Below, piece by piece: positions 1 to 6,566 of a stretch of DNA of 8,850 nt (position 1 is its first letter; each line of letters opens with the position of its first letter). The stretch is from Mucilaginibacter sp. (GTDB taxonomy: Bacteria; Bacteroidota; Bacteroidia; Sphingobacteriales; Sphingobacteriaceae). Made by a program: the position numbers and the translations under genes. A model generated the notes under the pieces. It was given only the letters and a program-made list of their open reading frames with translations. It ran no database searches and was not told the origin of the DNA. Location: assembly GCA_028288315.1 (NCBI GenBank), contig JAQBNY010000183.1, positions 1 to 8,850 on the forward strand, given 5' to 3'.

Positions 1-750
1 GACTGGCCATCAAGCAAAGATCCAAAGGCTATACACGCGGGGCTGCAGGCCATGCTAATCATGACGCTTGATGCTGGTGCAGATCTTTGTAAAACGCTTG
101 ATGATCCGCTAACCGCAAAAAAATGTATTGAGGCAATAGCCCACTTGAAAAAGAATGTGCCTGATGCGGGTGATTCCAAACAGGCGTCTGCATTAATGGC
201 TTTATCGGGGCTTTTACCTGCTCAAAAAGCAAACGAGGTGATCTCTAAAGGTGGGGTGCAAAACTATTCTACCTTCTTTGGCTACTACATGCTCCTTGCC
301 AAGGCTAAAGCAGGCGATTACCAGGGCGGTATTGATGCCATAAAAAATTATTGGGGACCCATGCTGGCTTTGGGCGCAACCACTTTTTGGGAAGACTTTA
401 ACATTAACTGGATACCAAATGCAGCACGCATAGATGAACTTGTACCACAGGGCAAAACAGATCTGCATGCCAAATATGGTGATTTTAGTTATAAAGGCTA
501 CCGAAACAGCCTGGCTCATGGCTGGTCATCAGGGCCAACACCCTGGTTAACCGAATATGTGCTGGGTGTTAAAGTAATGGCGCCCGGTTGCAGGGTTATC
601 AAGATAGAACCGCACCTAGGCGACCTTAGCTTTGCTGAGGGAACATTTCCAACTCCCTATGGCATTGTGAAAATAAAGCATACTAAAGTCGCGAATGGTA
701 AGATCAAAACTGTCGTCACCGGCCCTAAAATGGTTCGTATTATCAAATAA
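1..750 (+). CDS. GH78-like alpha-L-rhamnosidase, C-terminal part (5' truncated by window)
   Basis: The frame is open from base 1 and ends at the TAA at 748-750, giving 249 residues; the first ATG (52) is internal because coding-like sequence (DWPSSKDPKAIHAG) precedes it. The visible part is the end of an (alpha/alpha)6 barrel followed by a C-terminal beta-sandwich. The segment GATTFWEDFN carries a Glu (fragment residue 131) at the place where GH78 enzymes keep their catalytic base in the T-T-x-W-E motif. The later segment HGWSSGPTPWLTEYVLG (from about residue 173) is typical of the barrel/C-domain junction in Bacteroidota rhamnosidases. The family inverts and removes non-reducing alpha-L-rhamnose. 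The general-acid motif lies upstream of the window and cannot be checked. It differs clearly from the GH78 at 2537-5218 (FWEDFN against LYENWD, and a different C-domain), so it belongs to another subgroup, probably with different linkage preference. It is probably co-transcribed with the next gene. Confidence 0.85.
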   Translation, partial: DWPSSKDPKAIHAGLQAMLIMTLDAGADLCKTLDDPLTAKKCIEAIAHLKKNVPDAGDSKQASALMALSGLLPAQKANEVISKGGVQNYSTFFGYYMLLAKAKAGDYQGGIDAIKNYWGPMLALGATTFWEDFNINWIPNAARIDELVPQGKTDLHAKYGDFSYKGYRNSLAHGWSSGPTPWLTEYVLGVKVMAPGCRVIKIEPHLGDLSFAEGTFPTPYGIVKIKHTKVANGKIKTVVTGPKMVRIIK

Positions 751-823
751 TATCCAAATTGATTTTTTATAAACGTTTGAAATTTTGGGTGCGGTTAGGT
801 TCGGCCCTGAAAGTTTTACCAAG

Positions 824-2494
824 ATGAAATTAAAAGCAATATCTATTTATTTAATTGTGGGCATAGCCCTTGTATGTTCGCTTTGCGCATTTAGCATCAA
901 ACCTAAGCCCAGGTACAAACCTAAGATCGTTAACATCGTAAACTTTATCCGCCTGCTTGAACCAAGAGACCCAAAAGTGACAGAGGATGTGTTATACCAA
1001 ACCGTTGTTAAGCAGGTGAAGATTATGAACAGGTATAAACTGCGCGGAACATTTTTGCTGCAGTACGATGCACTTATGGATGCCCGTTATCAAAAGCTAC
1101 TTAAAGGCCTTCCGGCAGGTTCATTTGAAATTGGCGCCTGGTGGGAGATACCCCAGCCTATGGTTGAAAAAGCCGGTTTAAAGTGGCGCGGTCGTTACCC
1201 GTGGGATTGGCATGCCAACATTGGATTTTCAACAGGTTACATGCCCCAAGAAAGAGAAAAGCTGGCCGATGTATACATGCACGACTTTAAGAAGATATTT
1301 GGTTATTATCCCAAATCGGTTGGGTCATGGTTTATAGACGAGCACACGTTAAATTATCTTTATGAAAAATATCATATCGTAGCATCAAGTAACTGTAAAG
1401 ATCAGTACGGTACAGATGGATATACTCTTTGGGGCGGTTATTGGAACCAGGCATATTATCCAAGCAAAGTAAACTCATATATGCCGGCACAAAATGAAAA
1501 AAATCAAATACCGGTACCGATTTTTCGTATGCTGGGGAGCGATCCTGTAAGGCAATACGATACAGGTTTTGGAACCACCTGGCAGGGTGTTATCACGCTC
1601 GAACCTGTTTACAAAGATGCCGGCGGAGATGCCGGTTGGGTAAACTGGTTTTTTAAGCAACTGGTTGAAGGTGAATCAATGGAGTTTGCCTATACGCAGG
1701 CCGGGCAAGAAAATTCGTTCACCTGGGATGCCATGTCAAAAGGCTTTGAGATACAAATGCCACTGATAGCTAAACTTAGGGATGAGAAGAAATTGAAAGT
1801 AGAAACACTGGTAGAATCCGGTGCCTGGTTTCGTAAGCGATACAAAACCACACCTGCTACATCTATTACCGTGAACGAAGATCTTAAAGGCAGCGACCGA
1901 AAAACCGTTTGGTTTAACAGCCGGTTTTATCGCGCAAATTTATTATGGGACAAAGGAACGCTGCGTTTTAGGGATATACACTTGTTTGATGAAAAACTGC
2001 CATCAGCTTATCTCACCAAAAAAGTTGAGACCAATGTATGTTCTTTTTATACCCTGCCTTTTGTTGATGGTTATTTATGGAGCACCCCTAATGATATAGG
2101 TGGGTTAAGGTTTAAAACATTAGAGAACGGTAAAGAAGTGTTATTGACCGGAGGTGACCCTACTGTAACTAATCCTGTACCAAGTAAATTACATATTTCG
2201 TGGCCGCTTAAATCGGGCAAGGGTACGCTTCTGATGGATTTGGATGAAAAGCAACTGACGATAAAAGTGGCCGGTAAAGCCTCAAGTAACTGGTTTTTAG
2301 ATCTTAACGTAGCTGCAAAAGCGGAGTTACCTTTCCGGGAGATAGGCAGCGCTAAAGTGAGTTGCGAGTTTCAGGGTCTTAACTACAGTATCTATACGCC
2401 AAATGGTGAGTTTTTAAAACTAACAGATAAGAATATATTCAGGATAAAACCTAAAACAAACGCTTTAACACTAAATTTTGCTGATAGTTATTAG
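824..2494 (+). CDS. Secreted protein with putative NodB-like (glycoside hydrolase/deacetylase) barrel, function unknown
   Basis: I place the start at ATG 824 rather than the in-frame TTG 785, because a signal peptide begins there: MKLK, a hydrophobic core IYLIVGIALVCSL, and a probable cleavage near AFS at residues 22-24. Neither Cys sits in a good lipobox. The mature protein (about 530 residues) opens with a region resembling polysaccharide-deacetylase/GH barrels: strand-like VNIVNFIR, then helix and strand K-Y-K-L-R-G-T-F-L-L (G75-T76-F77), and later F-G-Y-Y-P-K-S-V-G-S-W-F-I-D-E-H (D172, E173, H174) followed by YLYEKYHIVASSNC. The classical NodB T-F-D-D-G motif is absent. W127-D-W-H130 and D172-E-H174 are candidate metal or catalytic residues, which is my inference. 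From about residue 370 the protein looks beta-rich. Its position between two rhamnosidase genes (73 nt and 42 nt gaps) suggests it works on the same rhamnose-containing glycan, in the periplasm or on the surface. Activity is not assignable from sequence alone. Confidence 0.7.
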   Translation: MKLKAISIYLIVGIALVCSLCAFSIKPKPRYKPKIVNIVNFIRLLEPRDPKVTEDVLYQTVVKQVKIMNRYKLRGTFLLQYDALMDARYQKLLKGLPAGSFEIGAWWEIPQPMVEKAGLKWRGRYPWDWHANIGFSTGYMPQEREKLADVYMHDFKKIFGYYPKSVGSWFIDEHTLNYLYEKYHIVASSNCKDQYGTDGYTLWGGYWNQAYYPSKVNSYMPAQNEKNQIPVPIFRMLGSDPVRQYDTGFGTTWQGVITLEPVYKDAGGDAGWVNWFFKQLVEGESMEFAYTQAGQENSFTWDAMSKGFEIQMPLIAKLRDEKKLKVETLVESGAWFRKRYKTTPATSITVNEDLKGSDRKTVWFNSRFYRANLLWDKGTLRFRDIHLFDEKLPSAYLTKKVETNVCSFYTLPFVDGYLWSTPNDIGGLRFKTLENGKEVLLTGGDPTVTNPVPSKLHISWPLKSGKGTLLMDLDEKQLTIKVAGKASSNWFLDLNVAAKAELPFREIGSAKVSCEFQGLNYSIYTPNGEFLKLTDKNIFRIKPKTNALTLNFADSY

Positions 2495-2536
2495 CCGTAT
2501 TGCGGTTAATAATGTAATGGCACTGATACCTTTTAT

Positions 2537-5218
2537 ATGAAATCCAAAACTTTACTTGTCCTTTTATTACCCTTAACTGTTGCATTTTGCCAGAAAGTAA
2601 CGGCGCAAGCCAGCGTAGAGCCGGTAAGCTTGCGTACAGAATACCTAAATAACCCTATCGGAATTGATGAGGCGCATCCGCGATTGTTGTGGATGCTAAA
2701 GGACGATAAAAAAGGTGCGGCACAAAGCGCTTACCGGCTTTTTGTAGGCACAGATTCAATAGCAGTTAGCCATAATACAGGTAATAGCTGGAGTACCGCA
2801 AAAATTGCTTCATCAGCGAGTTTAATTACCTATATCGGTAGCCCTTTAGTCCCCTTCACCAAATATTACTGGAAGGTTATGCTTTGGGATGCCAATGGCA
2901 GAGCAATAAGCGCAAGCCCCATCAGCAGTTTTGAAACTGGCATGATGGACCAGCGCAACTGGCGAGGAGCCTGGATAAGTGATAACAAGAGCATCAATAC
3001 AAAACCTGCACCCTACTTCAGGCAAACCTTTAAAACAGCCAAAAAGATAAGGTCAGCCAGGGCCTACATCGCCGTAGCCGGTTTATACGAACTATACATC
3101 AATGGTAAAAAGATAGGTAACCACCGGCTGGACCCCATGTACACCCGGTTCGACAGGCGCAACCTTTACGTAACTTATGATGTTACCGCCAGTCTGCAAA
3201 ACGGTAATAACGCCATAGGCGTATTGCTGGGCAACGGCTGGTATAACCATCAATCAATAGCCGTTTGGAACTTTGACAGGGCCCCCTGGCGCCAAAGGCC
3301 TGCCTTCTGCCTGGATCTGAGGATAACCTATACAGACGGTACAGAAGAAGCAGTAGCAACAAACGATAAATGGAAAACGCAAACCGGCCCTTTAATCTTT
3401 AACAGTATATACACCGGCGAGCATTACGACAGCCGCCTGGAGATGCCCGGATGGAACATGGCAGGCTTTGATGATAAGAACTGGAAAGAAGTATCACTGC
3501 GCGCAGCACCATCCAGGCAAATAGTCAGCCAGACCATGCACCCTATCCGCAATGTAGAAGAGATAGTCGCCAAAACCATCCGTAAATTTAACGATACCAC
3601 TTACCTGGTAGACCTTGGCCGGAATATAGCCGGCGTTACCAAAGTAAAGCTAAACGGCGAAAGCGGTACCGTGGTTAAGATAAAACACGGCGAAAGGCTT
3701 GATAAGAACGGCCGCTTAGATATGTCGAACATAGATGTTTACTATCGCCCGAAAGATAATACCGACCCGTTCCAAACAGATATCGTGATCCTGAACGGCA
3801 AGGGCCCTGTTGAATTTATGCCTAAGTTCAATTACAAAGGCTTTCAGTATGCAGAAATAACCAGCAGCACACCGATAACGATCAATAAAGAAGATGTTAC
3901 CGGCTATTTTATGCACAGCGATGTGCCTGCCGTAGGCAGGATCAGCTCGTCAAATGATCTGATCAACAAATTATGGTGGGCAACCAATAACTCTTACCTT
4001 TCAAACCTTTTTGGTTACCCAACAGATTGCCCGCAGCGCGAAAAGAACGGCTGGACAGGGGATGGGCACTTTGCCATAGAAACCGGCCTGTATAACTATG
4101 ACGGTATCACCATTTACGAAAAGTGGCTGGCCGACCATAGAGACGAGCAGCAACCGAACGGTGTATTGCCGGATATTATCCCAACCGGCGGATGGGGTTA
4201 CGGAACAGCCAACGGTACCGACTGGACCAGCACCATCGCCATTATACCATGGAACTTGTACCTGTTTTATGGTGACAGCAAAGCACTCAAAGATAACTAT
4301 GACAACATCAAAGCCTATGTGAACTATGTGGAAAGCATCAGCCCCAAAGGCCTTACCACCTTTGGCAGGGGCGACTGGGTGCCTGTTAAATCATCATCAT
4401 CCTTAGAGTACACCTCATCAGTTTACTTTTATGTAGATGCCAATATCCTGGCAAAGGCAGCAAAGCTTTTCGGCAACCAAAAAGACTATGTCTATTACAG
4501 CGCTTTGGCCCAAAAAATAAAGCAGGCCATCAACAGTAAATACTTTAACAAACAAATCTGTCTTTACGGCAGCGGTGTACAAACCGAATTAAGTATGGCC
4601 CTGCAGTGGGGCATAGTTCCGGATCAATACCGGGCACAGCTTGCCGTAAACCTTGCAAAAAGGGTAACAGCAGACGGGATGCACCTGGATGTCGGGGTAC
4701 TGGGCGCCAAAGCCATATTAAGTGCATTAAGTGATAACGGGCAGGGCGAAACAGCCTACAAACTTGCTGCGCAGGATACCTACCCGTCATGGGGATGGTG
4801 GATAGTGAATGGCGCCACAACGTTGTATGAGAACTGGGACATACAGGCCAAGCGGGATATCTCATTAAACCACATGATGTTTGGCGAGATAGGCGGCTGG
4901 TTCTTTAAAGGATTGGGCGGCATAAAGCCTGATGAGCAGCACCCGGGCTTTAAAAACGTATTGTTACAACCCAATATTGTGAGCGGGCTTAATAGCTTTA
5001 ATGCTGAGCACGATAGTCGGTATGGCAAGGTCGTTTCTTCGTGGGCAAGGGAGGGTAATAAGGTTATATATAACGTAACAGTACCTGCTAATTCATCGGC
5101 AACTATAAAATTTCCATCTGGCAAAACGTCAAAAGTTTATATGAACGGAATGCCGGTAATTAATACAGGCGACTACCCGGTTAAGGCAGGATCTTATAGG
5201 TTTGAAATAGTTAATTAA
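2537..5218 (+). CDS. Alpha-L-rhamnosidase, glycoside hydrolase family 78 (complete)
   Basis: An 893-residue secreted enzyme that hydrolyses terminal alpha-L-rhamnose from plant or microbial glycans by inversion. The ATG at 2537 opens a signal peptide (MKSKTLLVLLLPLTVAFCQK, probable cut after V-T-A23). Domains in order: an N-terminal Ig/Fn3-like domain (about 28-150, PVSLRTEYLNNPIGID through FETGMMD), the rhamnosidase N domain (about 160-330, FRQTFKTAKKIRSARAYIA, ELYINGKKIGN, GVLLGNGWYN), a beta domain (about 340-450), the six-hairpin catalytic barrel (about 460-800) and a C-terminal beta-sandwich. The catalytic signature D497-C-P-Q-R-E502-K-N-G-W-T-G-D509 is intact; E502 matches the GH78 general acid. 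E765 in G-A-T-T-L-Y-E-N-W-D matches the catalytic base. FGEIGGWFFKGLGGIKP closes the barrel as usual for the family. Length and motifs indicate a functional gene. It is the last gene of a probable operon; no clear hairpin terminator was found after it. Confidence 0.95.
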   Translation: MKSKTLLVLLLPLTVAFCQKVTAQASVEPVSLRTEYLNNPIGIDEAHPRLLWMLKDDKKGAAQSAYRLFVGTDSIAVSHNTGNSWSTAKIASSASLITYIGSPLVPFTKYYWKVMLWDANGRAISASPISSFETGMMDQRNWRGAWISDNKSINTKPAPYFRQTFKTAKKIRSARAYIAVAGLYELYINGKKIGNHRLDPMYTRFDRRNLYVTYDVTASLQNGNNAIGVLLGNGWYNHQSIAVWNFDRAPWRQRPAFCLDLRITYTDGTEEAVATNDKWKTQTGPLIFNSIYTGEHYDSRLEMPGWNMAGFDDKNWKEVSLRAAPSRQIVSQTMHPIRNVEEIVAKTIRKFNDTTYLVDLGRNIAGVTKVKLNGESGTVVKIKHGERLDKNGRLDMSNIDVYYRPKDNTDPFQTDIVILNGKGPVEFMPKFNYKGFQYAEITSSTPITINKEDVTGYFMHSDVPAVGRISSSNDLINKLWWATNNSYLSNLFGYPTDCPQREKNGWTGDGHFAIETGLYNYDGITIYEKWLADHRDEQQPNGVLPDIIPTGGWGYGTANGTDWTSTIAIIPWNLYLFYGDSKALKDNYDNIKAYVNYVESISPKGLTTFGRGDWVPVKSSSSLEYTSSVYFYVDANILAKAAKLFGNQKDYVYYSALAQKIKQAINSKYFNKQICLYGSGVQTELSMALQWGIVPDQYRAQLAVNLAKRVTADGMHLDVGVLGAKAILSALSDNGQGETAYKLAAQDTYPSWGWWIVNGATTLYENWDIQAKRDISLNHMMFGEIGGWFFKGLGGIKPDEQHPGFKNVLLQPNIVSGLNSFNAEHDSRYGKVVSSWAREGNKVIYNVTVPANSSATIKFPSGKTSKVYMNGMPVINTGDYPVKAGSYRFEIVN

Positions 5219-5330
5219 TAAAAAATTTGTACTGGTTATCTTTCATCCAATTGCAAAGCAGTCTATGCATATCAGTTATAAATTGGTCATCCGCCAAAAA
5301 TTAAAACTACCTGCTTGCTGTTTTTAGTGG

Positions 5331-5495
5331 TTAAGCTGTTTGTACAGCCCATAAAACACGCAACTCCGCATTGGCGCCCTGTATATCATTTACACCACTG
5401 GTCAACTGGACAGATGACCCGAACGGGTTGATATTTTTAAAGGCGAGTTTCATCGGTATTATCAACATGACTTGTAGAAAATAAATGAGGGCCAT
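5331..5495 (-). other. Small open frame (54 codons), possible fragment of unknown origin
   Basis: Minus-strand frame from an ATG at 5495-5493 to a TAA at 5333-5331. An internal ATG at 5453-5451 would give MKLAFKNINPFGSSVQLTSG and about 20 more residues ending RVLWAVQTA. The residue composition looks more protein-like than random AT-rich DNA (NPFGSSVQ, DIQGANAELRV). I recognise no family. It may be the decayed end of an outer-membrane or carbohydrate-active protein, or chance. It sits convergent to the rhamnosidase gene and back-to-back with the dead mobile-element gene that starts near 5496. Confidence 0.2.
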
Positions 5496-5770
5496 ATGAG
5501 TCAAAACTTGCCAATTATAGCAAGTTGCTCATGCAGTTGAGCGATGATAAGCGGCTAAATATTGTACATATTAGTTTGCTGACTGCGCCGTTATTCAATG
5601 GAAGGGAGCGTTACTTTCTAAACCCCTTTGCAATGAGCCGGAAAGCTCTGATGGCATTCAGCAAGATCACATCTATGGCCACCTGTCATAAGTGCATGAG
5701 GGAACTTAACCAATATGGCTAAATAAGCTATCAACGATTTTTTTATCCAAAGGTTTTGATGCTGTTTGCT
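5496..5770 (+). pseudogene. Remnant of a small HTH-type protein of Bacteroidota mobile elements, with nonsense codon
   Basis: The frame encodes SDDKRLNIVHISLL, then LNPFAMSRKALMAFSKITS, MATCHKCMRELNQYG and a TAA at 5720-5722. From memory, Bacteroidota conjugative elements and plasmids commonly encode a roughly 100-residue protein with the pattern HISLxxALF, NPFxxxRxELMxxSKI, ATYHKCIRELxxxGYIxYxPSYHP. The stop replaces the expected Tyr of GYI, and the same frame resumes with ISYQRFFYP, which lines up with the IxYxPSYHP part. That is the mark of a point nonsense mutation in an ancestral gene. The start is also degraded: the ATG at 5496 reads MSQNLPIIA in another frame and stops at once, while the homologous frame has only a TTG (5525) and an ATG (5531) inside the conserved part, so a frameshift near the start is likely. 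The exact 3' end is uncertain. The protein's role is not established here; a DNA-binding helix-turn-helix is inferred. Confidence 0.5.
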
Positions 5771-5808
5771 TGTCTGTTTGATTTAGTAGTTCTTTACGAA
5801 ATAGTTAA

Positions 5809-5970
5809 CTTGCTATATGGGGGGCAAGCATCGAGAAAGAGCATTGTATAAAGAAGTATCCGAATAACGAAGTCACAAAGCAGCGGGTAGCCGGTCAACG
5901 GAACAGCATAGGTCCGTCGGCGAAACCGGGGGAGCAAGCGGAAGTCGGGCGCATCCGACTTTTTCCGCTT
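5809..5970. repeat. Cluster of three hairpins in a GC-richer island (possible oriT/mob-region or element-end remnant)
   Basis: Three inverted repeats follow one another. (1) CTTGC 5809-5813 pairs with GCAAG 5824-5828 around TATATGGGGG. (2) CCGGT 5891-5895 with ACCGG 5925-5929, enclosing ACGGA 5898-5902 with TCCGT 5913-5917. (3) AAGCGGAA 5936-5943 with TTCCGCTT 5963-5970, continuing as GTCGG 5944-5948 with CCGAC 5955-5959, loop GCGCAT and a 3-nt TTT bulge. The stretch 5880-5970 is visibly GC-richer than its surroundings. It lies between two dead mobile-element genes, and the third hairpin ends where the integrase homology stops. An oriT or mobilisation-region remnant, or the end of an inserted sequence, would fit; neither is proven. 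Confidence 0.5.
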
Positions 5971-6244
5971 AGCGGTTAAAGGGAGTTTTTTTTCAATCAT
6001 ATCCCGGTGAACCTCATACACCTGGCGTTCCAAACTTTTGAGGTAGGCGTTAACCGTTTTCACATCCTCACTGTTGCTATTTTATTTCTGTCCATTTGTA
6101 TTCCATCTGTCGGGATTGACATAACGTTTAGATTAGACTTCAATACGTGAACCGTCCACAGTGATAAAGGTAAATGGGAACGGTTCCGTCCGCATTTATT
6201 TTTGATCTCTTTACATAAAAGAGAAGGTTAAAAGATTTGTTCAT
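5965..6244 (-). pseudogene. Tyrosine recombinase (integrase) N-terminal remnant, frameshifted and interrupted
   Basis: Reading leftwards from the ATG at 6244-6242 gives MNKSFNLLFYVKRSKINADG and TVPIYL. The frame then shifts at about 6166 into ITVDGSRIEV-stop-SKRYVNPDRWNTNGQK-stop-NSNSED, and on to TVNAYLKSLERQVYEVHRDM and IEKKLPLTAKR. This is the arm-type DNA-binding domain plus the start of the SAM-like core-binding domain of Bacteroidota integrases (pattern VPIYLRITVDGxRxExSTKR, then xPxRWN, then INAYLxxLexqvYE). The lesions are a 2-nt loss at about 6166, TAA at 6135-6133 (where Ser of STKR is expected) and TAA at 6084-6082. After KR at about 5965 the homology ends in the GC-rich hairpin DNA, so the catalytic R...HxxR...Y region is gone. 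The frame after the second stop stays open to 5794 but is not a gene. Confidence 0.8.
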
Positions 6245-6247
6245 CGC

Positions 6248-6391
6248 TAAAAGCTTTTAAAGTGAATAAAATTAGTTACATATCCCGCCGTTATCAAGAT
6301 GTTTAAGTATTTAACAAGCTCAATAACAGTAACTTATAAGCTTTATGATGACCTGTTGATTTCCTGCCTTGCAGGTCACCCGCAGGTCACC
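6248..6391. repeat. Short palindromes and tandem GCAGGTCACC boxes upstream of the dead integrase
   Basis: A perfect 12-bp palindrome TAAAAGCTTTTA (6248-6259) lies 3 nt from the integrase ATG. Farther out, GCAGGTCACC occurs twice in tandem (6371-6380 and 6382-6391, 11-bp period), with an inverted TGACCTG at 6349-6355 and a CCTGC-CTT-GCAGG hairpin at 6363-6375 overlapping the first copy. Helically phased direct repeats plus an inverted partner just upstream of an integrase are what attachment or recombinase-binding sites look like. That role is inferred. The rest of 6245-6490 shows nothing else I can name. Confidence 0.4.
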
Positions 6392-6490
6392 AGAAGAATG
6401 CGATTAGATGGTTTATTTGGGGTGCTTCGCGAGTGAAATTGAGGCTTTGCATGATGATTATTAGTGATATTGCTTACTTATTCAATATAG

Positions 6491-6532
6491 TGCGGAGAAT
6501 AAGTATTGTAAAGTCCGCAAATTTGCGGAGAA
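6491..6532. promoter_or_regulatory. Probable operator of the Fic gene: 16-bp palindrome plus direct repeat
   Basis: TCCGCAAATTTGCGGA (6514-6529) is a perfect palindrome. Its right half is part of TGCGGAGAA (6524-6532), which also occurs at 6491-6499, so three half-sites (TGCGGA, TCCGCA, TGCGGA) lie within 42 bp. The cluster ends 34 nt before the Fic ATG, in the expected promoter zone. The Fic protein has a C-terminal winged-helix-like segment, so autorepression is a reasonable inference. A TATATTTA at 6540-6547 loosely resembles the Bacteroidota -7 element TAnnTTTG, but the spacing to the TTTG inside the palindrome (14 nt) is short for a standard -33/-7 pair. Confidence 0.5.
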
Positions 6533-6566
6533 AAATAAATATATTTACCGGATAATTGCCAAAAAT

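Noticed and set aside
785..823. TTG start 13 codons upstream of the NodB-like gene
   Set aside because: The extra residues (GAVRFGPESFTK) would bury the signal peptide; ATG 824 gives a normal secretion signal.
4545..5124. Minus-strand frames of over 100 codons inside the GH78 gene
   Set aside because: They are antisense shadows of a strongly supported coding region and carry no recognisable domain.
5794..6063. 89-codon minus-strand frame as an independent gene
   Set aside because: Its start lies inside the integrase homology after a nonsense codon, and its second half translates the hairpin DNA; it is debris of a broken integrase fused to other sequence.
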